A stretch of 64,000 bases of DNA from Tetradesmus obliquus (Eukaryota; Chlorophyta; Chlorophyceae; Sphaeropleales; Scenedesmaceae): contig CP126197.1 in assembly GCA_030272155.1 (NCBI GenBank), positions 5,262,001 through 5,326,000 on the forward strand, in the 5' to 3' direction. This document shows, piece by piece, positions 13,572-24,750 of this stretch. The number at the start of each line of letters is the position of its first letter. Within the stretch, counting starts at the first letter, position 1. The notes under the pieces are model-generated. The model saw nothing but the letters and a program-made list of their open reading frames with translations, ran no database searches and was not told the DNA's origin. The position numbers and the translations under genes were made by a program.

Positions 13572-13924
13572 CTAGCAGAGGCCCAAGTAGGCTTCTGCCT
13601 GGTCATACGTGCCGTCTGCAGCAGCCATTATGTCATGCCGGCTGCAGCCGTACTGCTCGTACCTGCAGCAACAGCAGCAGCAACAGCAGCAGCAGTACAG
13701 GAGCATATCAGCTGGAGCTGCAGGGCTCTGCTCCACTGCCAAGAGCAGCACATGACGCATAAGCTATGCATGCTGCACGCACTCTCAAACTGCTGCTGTT
13801 GCGAGCCTCTCACCAGTGCATGTATGCACCAGCCTGGCACAGCCGCAGCGTGCTCTCAGCAGCAGCCCGCATGAAGCTGCCAGTGCTGCTGCGCCGCACA
13901 GCAGCAGTCAGCGACGGCTCACCT

Positions 13925-13956
<32 letters not shown>

Positions 13957-16900
13957 CTCAGCATGATAGGACAGCGAGCACTTGCTATGCATGACCAGAT
14001 GCTCAAAATCAGACAGTCCACTACCTTCTAAAGCTGCACAGAATGCTCATATGGTGTGTTGATCTGCTCCACTTACAACACCTTTCTGAAGTTTACCTAA
14101 CTCAGACTTTGAGCATCTTTTTATATGCCGCTGAATGCCAGAGCAGAATGCTTATACGCGCAGCAGTGACCTGCTCACAACAAATGTGACATGCCTTACC
14201 TTGCTGGCCTCTGAACCCTGCAACAGTGACAGGAGAGCTACCAAGGTACACATTAGCCACACTGCCAGCGAAGTTGGGCCAAGCACTGCACACACTGCTG
14301 CACAGCTCCCTCTGCCACCTGCTGCTGCTGCTGCTGCTGTTGCCAGCTGGATCATATCCCAACACTGCATCTGCAGCTGAACCACTTCCAGGGCCAGAGC
14401 CAGCCCAGTAGCAGTTAGCGCTGCACCAGCTGCTGTCCAAGCATGCCTGCAGGGGTCTCAAATTGCTGCTGCTGCTGCTGCTGCTGCACCTGCTGCTTGC
14501 GGCTGCTGGAGTGCCCGGCACACCCCTGGCAATCAGGAGTGCTGCTGATGTTATAACCGGCTGACTAGGGTTGTGCAGGTCAAACTTAGGCAAGCGCGAG
14601 GACAGCTGCCTGCAGCAGGCATTACTCAGCAGCAGCAACAGGCAACTTGCGTGACGCCAAAGTGGAGAGAGATGAAGTAGAGTGCAGCAGCTGAGTTGCA
14701 GTGACTGCTAGCACAAAGAGCTAGAGCAAGTGTGCATGTAGACACCACACCGTGTCCTTCTTGTGTTCATGCCGTGCCCTGCAACCCTGGCATGCCAACT
14801 ATGCAGCCTTGAAACAGGCACAGTTCTACAGGGTCAAAATGTTGCAGCGACACGAGTTCCAAATGGATGCCTTTGCTTGTGCTGGCGATGGTTGCTCACT
14901 TTACTCTGTTGCTCCATGTGTCATCTGTGCTGCTCCAGGCAGCAGCAGGCCGTGATAAGCTGCACACCTCAACACATTTTGTCAAGGGGTCTGCGCACAC
15001 TGTTGCAACCTGCAACACAAGCGGCCACGTAAGCAGCAGCTAACCACGCCATGAGCTTGCACATATTCAGCAGGCCACAGCGTACCATCTCTGCACAACC
15101 AGGGACTGAGCACAGCAGGGAGCTGCGTGCTGCTGCAGCTTCTGCCTGAACAGGTAACTGATGCATCCTTGGGTGGCACCACCACACTGTGCAGCCTGCG
15201 CTCACTCGATGCTTTATAAACCAAGTGCACACGGCTAGTTTGTTTGAATGGCCGTGCATGTATTTGACCTATTGACACGTCTGCCTATGCACGGTACAAG
15301 CCCTCAGCGCTGCACATCCTCCACTCACCAGCTGCCGTACGCTGCTGCGGCCCGCCAGCGCATCCTGCTGACTCAGCGGCCACAGCTGCTGTACATGTTT
15401 GTTGCTGACCATCCTAAACGAGTACAAGCCCTCAGCGCTGCACACCCTCCACTCACCAGCTGCCGCACGCTGCTGCGGCCCGCCAGTGCGTCCTGCTGAC
15501 TCAGCGGCCACAGCAAACCCGCAAGCGCCTCAGCAGCCAGCCTGTTGACACCCGCCAGGCAGGCACCCCTGAGCACTGCTGCTGCTGCTGCTGCTGCTGG
15601 TGGTGATGGCGCATTGCCTGGCACATCCAGTGATGCAGCCATACCACGAGTTGCTCGGGTCAGCGAGTGCTGATGAGTTTGCAGCTCAAGAGAGGGCACG
15701 CGCAACAGCTCAAGCTTTTGAAACAACACCCCTGGCAGCAATGCCCAAGCATGAACTCCTTGCAACAGACCTGGAAGCTCGGTGCAAGACGCAGTCCTGT
15801 CAGCACCAGACTTGCTGGACCTACTGGCAAGCAAGATTATGTCCGTAACAATCTCCATGCTAGCAGGTCGATGCACCAAACAATTGGCATGCTTGCCCTC
15901 TCATGCTGTCCTGGTGCGCAGGGCAGCAGGGCAGCAGGGCAGCATTCATTACTTACCTGCAGCACCAGCTGGCTTGCGTACCAGCCGCGGCTGACCCTGG
16001 CTGGCCGCACTGCTGCTGCTGCTGCTGTTGCTGCTGCTCCTTGCTTCGGAGGACAGCTGGTCCAGCAGTGCTTGGTTGTCCAGCAGCAGCACTGCGTGCG
16101 CGTGCTGTGACAGGTGCTGCATGGCCAGGCAGCTGTTGATGCTTTGGACCGGGCTGTCACCTGCACAGCGCAGCAGCAGGTACAGCGAGTTGTGCATGCA
16201 GCAGCAGCAGCAGCGGAAAGGCAAGAAGCGGAGAGACTAAGACATGTTTGAGCAGCAAATGACTGCAGCTCCCAAGGCTCAAAGCGGCCCTGCGGAGCAT
16301 GCTGCAAGGAAAACAGTTCAAGTACATACGCGCCCATGCAACAACAGCACATATACACCAGCAGCAGACACAAGAAATTAACAGCGTATTGCATGCGCAA
16401 ACTGTGCAGCTAGCTACCTGTCCTGCCAGGCGCAACAGCCACTGCTGCCAGCGTGCTTGCAGGAAACTGATCGGCCAGCTCCTGCAGGAGCGCGCTGCCT
16501 GTGCCGCTGCCAGTGCCGCCGGCCAGTGACGCAAGCAGCAGGAAGTCCACTGCGCCTGCAGCTGCTTCAGCCTCACGCCTGATGCCTGCAGTAAACATGA
16601 GACGCAAGACAGCAGCGGCCAACAGGGTGTGTTGTCGACATAGGATTGCATCAGTTGCATGCAAGCAGGCTTATGAAACATCCAAGAAAGTTACAGTAGA
16701 CGCTTTTTTTTGTGACGTTCGGGTGTTGTGTGCAGCATGCGCACCGTGCCTCGAGGACTGCCACAAGTATCCTAGGCAGTAATGTGAACCAATGTATGAT
16801 GATCCAACAGATGCATGCTCAATGATGACCTCATCAACGTAGTGCTTGAGGCAGCAGCAAGTGGTATGCAGTGACCTGCAGGCGAGAGCGCTGCATAAGG

Positions 16901-17828
16901 CTTGCAGTTTGTCAGCGCACACCTTCCATCACTTGCTCCACCCGAGAGTTCTGGTGCTCCTCAGTACTGCTGGACCACGCAGCACCCCTGCGCATCCAAG
17001 CAAGAAAAGCCTCAGTCTACAAGATGCAGATGCAGACATCAACAAAGCCATAAAGCCAAGTACGCAAGCTGGCGGCTGTGTCACCCATGTTTAGTGTCTG
17101 TGCCACAAACGGTTTGCCTCACAGGGGTCTTCTGGTCAAACCTCTGGTCAACCAGATGTGCATGTATGGCACCAGGCAGGTGATGCCTTGCTGCCACATC
17201 ATGCTAGCTGCTTCACTGCTCACCGCTGCTTGGGCTTGCTGACCCCAAAGTGGTAGCCGCAGGCCCTGCAGGAAGCGGGGCAGTTGCGTGTGAGGTGTGG
17301 ACACGGTGCATGTCACATGTCGAGTGTGATGTGCAGATGAGATGCACTCCCGATGCCTAAGGCATGCTTACATGTTGTGCCAGCTTGGCATCTGCTATCG
17401 CTGAATTGTGCCTGCACTTAAGACGCAGCTAAGAGCCCTATGGTAGGTGTCTGCACTGCACTAAAGTACTGCTGTCGACACCCGCGCCGCACATGCAGCA
17501 CAGCTGTCAGACGTTTGGATGCATCATGTGCCTACCAGTTGTTGCCGCAGCCTGCATGCCCCAGGATGTGTAGCTGGTGCGGCGCAATGCTGCTGCTGCT
17601 GCTGCCGCCCCAGCTCTCAGCCACTTTTGCTTCACTGTCTACACAGATCAAGCGCGGGTACAGCAGCGGCTCGTTGCTGCCGCTGGTTGCTGTGCTGTGC
17701 CGCTCTGCAAACCACTCCCTGGCCAGCAAGCCATGGCCCAGTTGCTCCTTTTGCCGCTGCAGCAGCTCCCAAAAGGTATTGCCAAGCTGATTGCCGCATT
17801 GTCCCACTTGCAGGGTGATGGTGGGCAT
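13572..17828 (-). CDS. TUBD1: Delta-tubulin, 536 aa, ten exons
   Basis: Exons are 17536-17828, 17224-17265, 16923-16987, 16418-16585, 15957-16160, 15457-15575, 14900-15009, 14200-14609, 13814-13922 and 13572-13662, joining to 537 codons. The start MPTITLQVGQCGNQLG is the tubulin N-terminal nucleotide loop. GCGNNWACGYHFG follows. The GTP-binding signature GGTGSGTGS lies near residues 155-164, and DSPVQSINSCLAMQHLSQHA with AVLLLDNQ match tubulin helices. FDLHNPSQP and the C-terminal AGAYMHWYEQYG also fit. The opening TLQVGQCGNQLG favours delta over alpha, beta, gamma or epsilon. Delta-tubulin is needed for basal-body triplet microtubules and flagellar assembly (UNI3 in Chlamydomonas). Poly-Ser/Ala insertions make it longer than usual. 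Intron 6 holds a copy of the 3' end of the preceding exon, shifted 128 bp (15329-15392). Confidence 0.92.
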
Positions 17829-18179
17829 GATGGTGCTGTTGCTGCAACAGCATCATGAGCTGCTGCTGTATCTCAGACGGCTGCCTGAACTGCTGTCGTG
17901 GTTCACGTACGTGTATGCCCTTGAACCAAACGAGGATGCCGACGTGTGCGTGGGTTGAGCTTACAGTACGTTTAAAAACCTTGAAGCCCACCTGCCTAAC
18001 AACCAATGTAACACTGTACGGTTCACTTGTGGTCCTAGGATGCTACTTGTCTGTCTGAGATACGTCCAAATAAACCACAGTCAAAACTGTTTCCGTAGAC
18101 ATTTGCAAACTCCGTCGCTGACCGGCTCGATTCGTGCCACGTTCCTCCAGCAGCAGTACAGAAGACGACAAGGCAGCAA
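17829..18179. promoter_or_regulatory. Divergent promoter, delta-tubulin / SETD9-like
   Basis: The 351 bp between the two start codons must contain both 5' UTRs and both promoters, since the genes run in opposite directions. No TATA box or named element can be identified with confidence. Assignment is by position. Confidence 0.45.
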
Positions 18180-21100
18180 ATGAGCAGATTCTTCGCTGGT
18201 CTGCAGCGTTCCTTGAAACTTAAGCTAAAGCGCGCCTTCTTCGATGGCGGAGCGAACAGGCAACTGCAGGAACAAATAGACATTCACAGGTAACAAACTG
18301 CTGCTGCTGCTGCTGCTGCTGGTGCTGGTGCTGCTGCTGCTGGTTGTGCCTGCAGTTGACAGCAGGGCCCTGAGAACCAGCCTTCTTACAGCCTGCCGTC
18401 AAGTGTCAACAGCCGCAGCTGCAGAGAGCCTGGGTTCACCACATGGCTGCCAATCAAGCAGCATGCAGCGCATGGCTCTTCAGGCTGGCAGCAGTGAAGC
18501 TGATCAGCAGCAGCAGATGATGCACAGGCATCCACTTACAACTCTTTTCAGGAAGAAGAAGAGCAACACAGCATTGTGCATGCGCATGCTGCTCATATTC
18601 CCTGGTGCAGGCTGTTCCTGTTCACCAGCCTGCATGCACAGAAGCAGCTGCTGGGTGGCCGCCTGCCTGACGGCTTCACTGAGGGCCTCATCGAGCAGGT
18701 CAGGGCCAATCAACTGTTACATGTTATGTCACATATGTTGCAAACGTAACATAATGGTTGCTCAGCAACCGCAGTGCGCCACCTCGCAGTACGTCATCTC
18801 GCATCTGCCGGTGCTAGTCAGCTAGCACTATGGGGACACTCATCAGTCCTTTCTAGCAGCTGGTGCTTGTATGCACTGGTGCAGAAACCCACAAATTGAT
18901 GCAGCAGCAGCAGCAGCAGCAGCATTTTGTAACTGAGGTTGATGGTCTGTTTCAACTTGCTTAGCGCCCCCACCAACAGGGCATCACTCATGGTGTGCTG
19001 CACCATATAAGCGTGCAGCTGCTCTGCCTGTTTGCTTGCTTTGCAGGCCAAGACCCTCTCATTTGAGCAGCAGTGGCACTTTGTGCACCAGCAGCTGCAG
19101 CAGCAGCTCGTGGACATAGCTGGCAGCATACATGAGAGCTTACTGCAGGTGGGACAAAACTGCAGACTGGGGGTGTAGGTATCGGTGTAAAAAATATGTG
19201 GCGTTCAAGCAGGCTGATAGTGCTGACAGCACACAGTAAGGCTGAGGGCATGTCAATCAGCAAGCAGCAACTGATGCAAGCAAACACAACACACGTGAAT
19301 AAGCGCAGTTGGTGAAGTTGCAATGCTGTGGGGGACGTGGTGTTTCATTGCTACTGGACGTGGCCGCAGAAACGCAGTGTGCCTGAGGGCACGTCAGCAA
19401 GCAGCTGCTAATGCCAAGAAGCAGCAGTGCACATTGCTGCAGCTGCCACTTTAAGCATCATCTTTGCATCTCAGTGGCAACGTCATCACCCTTGATCAGA
19501 GTCACTAGTCATCATGCACTGTTCAAGCATCAAGATGTGCTGGTTACTCTCAAACAAAGTGCATCCTACGTGTGTACCTGTGATGGTTGCAGGCGCACGA
19601 CCCTAGGCCTGCTGCCACTGCCTTTGAGCAAGCCTGGCAGCAGATGCACCCACAGCTACACAGCAGCAGCAGCAGCAGCAGTTCAGGGGCGTTGTTGAGT
19701 CAGCAGCAGTTGAGTGAGCTGGTGCAGCAGCGGCTGGGTTACAGCCTGTCTGTGCAGCCGTCAAAAGTAGCACACCAGGAAGCAGGTGCGTTGGACCACA
19801 CGTTGCAGCGAGAACCACCCCAGGTTAACGAGGATATCAATGCAACATCACCACGCAATTGCATGCAGCATTAGACACTTATTTACTGCAGTAACAGGAT
19901 GCTGTCTGGGGTCAAATAAACAACTGCATGTTCCCCCACACACAACGTCAGCTGCACAAGCTAGCCGTCTCTCATTAAACCACCATGCCGCCTTGTGCCC
20001 CTCAATCAATTGCGCATCTCCCAGGCCAAGGGTTTTCACCGACGCAAACCTCTATGCACTCTGGATTGCAGGCATGGGTCTGTTCCTGCAAGGCGCTGCC
20101 CTGCCTGGCTCGCTGCTGGCCCTCTTCCCAGGCCTGGTGTACCACAAGCCAGTCTACAGGTGCGAAGTTTTGAAAAGTCAAGGGAAATTGGTTGAGGTTG
20201 GGGCTGCACTGAAGGTGCAATATTGCGGAAGCTGCCTTCGGGATTCCACCTCATGTTTGCAACTGTGGCTAGGCATGCATGACAGTGCTGATGGGCTGCT
20301 CTCCCTATTGCTATGGCCGCTTCGGTAACATGACAGTGATGACATTGATGGCAATGGCCATTGATGGGCGCCCCCCGCCGCCGTGAATGCTGCTGCTGCT
20401 GCTGCCGCTGCTGCTGCTGCCTGCAGGCGCATGCCAGGCTACCCCTAGATCGACGTGGGCAACCCCTACCCTACTGCGCGCGATCACGGCATTACTGAAT
20501 CATCATGTTGTTGTACCGTACTGATGTAGTCTACCGTACTGTCATACAGGCGCATGCCGGGCTACCCCCGCATCGATGTGGGCAACTCATACCCCACTGC
20601 ACGCAACGACCACGTGATAAAGTCACTGATGCGGGAGACACACCAACACTGCTGCTGCTGCTGCTGCCTGCAGGCGCATGCCTGGCTACCCCCGCATTGA
20701 TGTGGGCAACCCGTACCACACTGCTGACCAAGACACCCTTACTTTGGTGATCATGCGATGTACGGCATCACTGTGCTGCCTGCAGGCGCATGCCGGGCTA
20801 CCCCCGGATTGACGTGGGCAACCCGTACCTCACTGCGCGCTATGACCACGGCATTGTGGACAGCCTGCCCTGGGGACGGGGCTGGCCAGCAGGCAGCGGG
20901 GTGAGCTGAGCGCAATGTGGATAGCAGCTGGTTTGATCAATAGGTCATGGTTCATAGTGCAGGGGGGTCGTATTCAGCTTTCTTGCATCTGTCATCATGG
21001 ACAGCCTGCCCTGGGGCAGGGGCTGGCCGGCAGGTGCCGGGGTGAGCTGCGCACGCCGGGGAGGGATCGGCCTGTGGCCTGCATATTGCTGCACTTTTGC

Positions 21101-22894
21101 TTCATCTGTCAGCTGCATGCAGGACCAACCTGCTTTGCTGTGCATTTTCGACCAACATGCAAGCGCCCAGTTGATTTGACAGTTGAATTCGACGGAGCCG
21201 CAGCCCTTGTTGGTGCGTACAGTATGCACATGCAACGCGTGCATCCCTGAAGTGCTGATGCACCCTTGTCTTTTGTGTGGCATGTGCGTGCAGGTGTCGG
21301 CAGCAGCGGTAGCAGCAGCAGTTGCTGCACCTGCCAGCAAAGGCCTGATAGGCCGCATGGTAGCTGCCTCTGATGGCCCCCGCAAACCCATTCCGGAAAC
21401 CACCTGGGTGCACGCCACCACAGCTGGTGAGACACTTGTACTGGTTTGAAGTTAGTGCGGTACCTGGCATTACTTACTATCCTTTAAGCTGTCAGCTGCC
21501 AGGCCCCTGCAGCTAGCAATGGACTGGCTGCATGCCACTACCGCTGTTGAGACATTTGTGACGGTCATATCGGGTAGTACTTTATAATCACTTGCAGCTT
21601 ATGACGCCAAGTCATCTGCTGCCAGCCGCCGTTAGCCACTAAAATGTATAACGTCCCGCTGTGCGACTGCTTCTTGCCGTGTGAAATGCTGTGCAAATGC
21701 AAACATGCAGAGGCGGCGCAGCTAGGGTTGCTGGAGGGCAGGCACATGCTTATCATGACACCATGGTTTGACACCTTTCGTCCCACTGTCCAACACATCA
21801 TTTCATGCCAACTGCTGTGCAAATGCAAACATGCAGAGGCAGCGCAGCTGGAGATGCTGGAAGGCATGCATTGCATCTCGTCAGCACAACAATACCGCTT
21901 CACACCTTTCGTCCCGCTGTCCAACATATTCTCCCATGCATATTGCTGCGCAAACATGCAGAGGCAGCGCAGCTGGAGATGCTGGACGGCCAGCACGCGC
22001 CTAGCACGACAGCACGGTTTACACCTGTCGTTGCATTGTCCAACACATCCTTTCATGCCAACTGCTGTGCAAATGCAAACATGCAGAGGCAGCGCAGCTG
22101 GAGATGCTGGAGGGCCGGCACCCCCTGGCACTGGCACACTTTGCCAACCACCCGCCAGCTGGCGCCGCCCCAAATGCAGTCATCGCAAACTTTACATTCA
22201 AGCTGCCAGCTGCTGCTGCAGCAGCTGCCAAACCCAGCAGCAGCAGTGATCAGGCAGCAATGCAGGAGTCAAAGAGTCAGGAAAGTAGCAGCAGCAGCAG
22301 CAGCAGCGCAGCGCCCTGGCTGCGGGCCTACGTGCCTAACATTGACTACGTTGAAGAATGCAGCCAGCAGCACCTGCTGAAAACAGTGAGTCTCAACAGC
22401 ACCAGAGGCATGTCTGAATGCAGCACACAAGCAGGAGTCCTCAGGCTGTTTGCAGCTGCATGTTCAACTCGCAGTGCATGGCATGGTTGGTCTGCGTAAA
22501 AGGTGCTGTATGTGACTGCAGCTGCTGCTGCTGCTGCAAGCCAGTCTGCAGGATCCCTTGGCTAGCTCTCCAGCGCTGTTCAACTCCCAGCTGCTGCTGC
22601 TCTGTCTGCTGTTGCACTGCCAGCCAAGCTGTCTGCTGCCTGTCACTGCTGCTGCTCTGTATGTAAGTCTTTGCAGGAGGTATCTTGTGTGGGCTTGGTG
22701 GCAGTTGCTCCGCTGCAATTGGGCTCAGAAGTGCTGTTCAACTACAGGCTGAGTCCTGCGCTGCTGCTGCTGCTGCTGCGGCTGCTGCTGCTCCCCCTGT
22801 CATGCTTTGCAGGAGGTGTCTTGTGTGGGCTTGGTGGCAGTTGCTCCGCTGCAATCGGGCTTAGAGGTGCTGTTCAACTACCGGCTGAGTCCCG

Positions 22895-22951
<57 letters not shown>

Positions 22952-23119
22952 CCCTGTCATGCTTCGCAGGAGGTGTCTTGTGTGGGCTTGGTGGCAGTTG
23001 CTCCGCTGCAATCGGGCTCAGAGGTGCTGTTCAACTACCGGCTGAGCCCCGCGCTGCTGGGGCGGCCAGCCTGGTACACGCCTGTGGACCAGAATGAGGA
23101 GAACATGCGCTGGGCCTGA
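18180..23119 (+). CDS. SETD9-like SET-domain protein, 458 aa, ten exons
   Basis: Exons are 18180-18289, 18363-18402, 18552-18698, 19047-19148, 19593-19785, 20072-20159, 20786-20900, 21294-21426, 22087-22385 and 22970-23119 (459 codons, TGA at 23117). The layout follows animal SETD9. QQRLGYSL leads into MGLFLQGAALPGSLLALFPG (residue about 198) and VYHKPVYR. Then come GYPRIDVGNPYL, IPETTWV, PLALAHFANHPP...PNAV (about 326), YVPNIDYVEE, and VGLVAVAPLQ with LFNYRLSP (about 432). HFANHPP and LFNYRLS sit where SET enzymes have the NHxxxPN and ELxxxY motifs. It is a possible protein methyltransferase; substrate unknown. Exons 7, 9 and 10 are each preceded by degenerate tandem copies of their own 5' ends. 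Exon 2 is the least certain. Confidence 0.87.
20427..20730 (+). repeat. Three degenerate tandem copies of SETD9-like exon 7 start
   Basis: Copies start at 20427, 20550 and 20674, ahead of the real exon at 20786 (spacing 123, 124 and 112 bp). Each carries a CAG acceptor and about 60 bases matching the exon start (CGCATGCC then GGCTACCCC). The first copy has an in-frame TAG. None has the rest of the exon or its donor. Confidence 0.85.
21711..22010 (+). repeat. Three degenerate tandem copies of SETD9-like exon 9 start
   Basis: Acceptor-plus-exon-start copies begin at 21711, 21837 and 21962; the real exon starts at 22087. The spacing is almost exactly 125-126 bp each time. All share AACATGCAG before the junction and GGCxGCGCAGCT after it. 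The repeated unit includes intron sequence with TCCAACA and CATGCCAACTG. Confidence 0.85.
22677..22900 (+). repeat. Two tandem copies of SETD9-like exon 10 start
   Basis: Copies start at 22677 and 22813, before the functional exon at 22970. Each repeats the TTTGCAG or TCGCAG acceptor and about 90 bases of exon encoding EVSCVGLVAVAPLQ through FNYRLSPALL, with few differences. Both run into CTG repeats instead of GGGCGGCCAGCC. The near-identity suggests recent duplication. Confidence 0.87.
22896..22949 (+). repeat. (CTG)18 microsatellite
   Basis: Eighteen uninterrupted CTG units inside the last SETD9-like intron, starting where the second exon-10 copy diverges from the real exon. It is one of the longest pure tracts in the window. 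Confidence 0.95.
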
Positions 23120-24456
23120 TTGATGCCTTATGAGGCGCTGCAGCGGGTTGACAAAGAGATTGCATTGTAAAGATGGACAGTCTAGCATGAAAATGCAAAG
23201 CTGTGCACCTTCAAGCATTGTGCTTATATGCGCTGGGCCTGATTGATGCATCTTGAAGTGCTTCAGCGGGTCGACAAAGAGCTTGCATTGTGCTTATGTG
23301 CTGGGCGTGATGCCTCTTGCCTCTTGCCAGCATGAAGGGTGGAGCAACAGGCTGCTGCGGCCACGAGCCTGCTGTGTTGCTGCAGCCTCAGCAGACTGTT
23401 GCTACGAGGTCCATTTTATGCTACATGGTATTTGAGCTGCGTGTTTTGGGCGACAAAGTGCAGGCGCCTGCAATTTGGCTGGCAGGCCTTGAGTGACTGA
23501 AGTACATATGTACACACATGTGCTGGCAGCGTACCGCTGGACTTGACCAGCACTATCCAACGCCTGTCATGTGCAACGTATTAAACTTATCTTAACTTTG
23601 CCAGTGTGTATGGTCTGTTGCCGTGTCATTGACACAAGTGACCTTCTCCTTCCAGGCCCTCAGTGCCTAGTGCCTACATGTACAACGCTGCTCCCTGCCC
23701 GCATGCCAGGACAACCTGGACTGCACCAAGGTCATTCATTTGAACAGAAACAAGATAATGACGGAAATTTGCAGCCGTCTACCCTGCAGCAGCTGTGTGC
23801 AGCAAGCCGAATCCTCCCGTATCCTTCTGAGCGTCATGTAACCAGCCAGGGCGAGCATCATTGGGTCGCCGGTCCGGCACCAGACGACCGCAAGACAGCG
23901 CAATACCAGCGTCGTAAGATTACCAATACTGTTGGGCGGTGGCTGCGTCATCTTGGATGTTCCTCAGAAGCGTGTGCTCACAACTCTGTCGGCTTACGCC
24001 TTGGGTGTTTCGTGTGTAGTGCACCTGTCAAACTTTGACCGAGCGAACATCTTTGGGAATAACAAAGTAGCCGTAACACATGCACGAAGGTGAGCATTGG
24101 CTCTCATCAATAGGCAACAGCCAGCACAGCAGCACAGGTGCAGAATGCTCGTTGGAGTCAGCCACAAGAACATTCGTGTGCTGATGCTACCATACTGTGA
24201 ATGTTGAAGGTTCGTTCACGCCCGTGCTGGTCTGTTCTAGCACTGCATACCCAGCAGCTGAAGCAGCAGCAGCAGCAACAGCACAGGGTGGCGCACCACC
24301 TATGCGCTACAGCCTTACTGCAAATCATCACAGCCTTTACAGCCCACAACTGACAACAATCAATCAACGCTCATCCTGCCTGCTGTCACTGCCCGCATGC
24401 AGGCCAGCAGCAGCTGCAACAGCAGAGCAGCCTAGCAGCAAGCGGCACTTGCAGGC
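23120..24456. other. Intergenic, no confident gene
   Basis: Downstream of the SETD9-like stop. A TGTAA at 23166-23170, 47 bases after the stop, matches the polyadenylation signal typical of green algae and may mark the transcript end. Around 23105-23140 and 23227-23290 a segment with GCGCTGGGCCTGATTGATGC is repeated, a further copy of the gene's 3' end. An open frame of 155 codons at 23571-24038 shows no known motif and looks like chance. Confidence 0.45.
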
Positions 24457-24705
24457 ATGCCGCGCAGGCGCCGCGCGCGCCCAGCAACCAAGGCGCAGCG
24501 CCGCAGGGGTTTAGGGGTGCTCATTGATGGCCTGACCAGTGAGCTAGAAGAGCAGCAGCAGCTGCTTAAGGAGCTGCAGCAGGAGCACTGGCAGCTGCGC
24601 AGCTCACACGACATACTGGTCGGGTACTGCGACGCACTTGAGTTTGGGCGGGAGCTTGAAACAGCACGGCGCAGCAGCACAGCGCGATCACGCAAGAGCG
24701 GCAGC

Positions 24706-24750
<45 letters not shown>

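Noticed and set aside
20945..21470. Minus-strand frames overlapping SETD9-like exons
   Set aside because: Antisense to a well-supported gene; no motifs.
20427..22010. CRISPR-like array of evenly spaced repeats
   Set aside because: The repeats are copies of an exon start with diverged intron spacers in a nuclear gene; units are far too long and unequal for CRISPR.
23571..24038. 155-codon plus-strand frame
   Set aside because: No motif, no splice partners and no similarity pattern; probably chance in the 3' flank of the SETD9-like gene.
24457..24660. Definite bZIP transcription factor
   Set aside because: A basic stretch is followed by heptad-like leucines, but the conserved Asn and Arg of the bZIP basic region cannot be placed, so only a coiled-coil protein is claimed.
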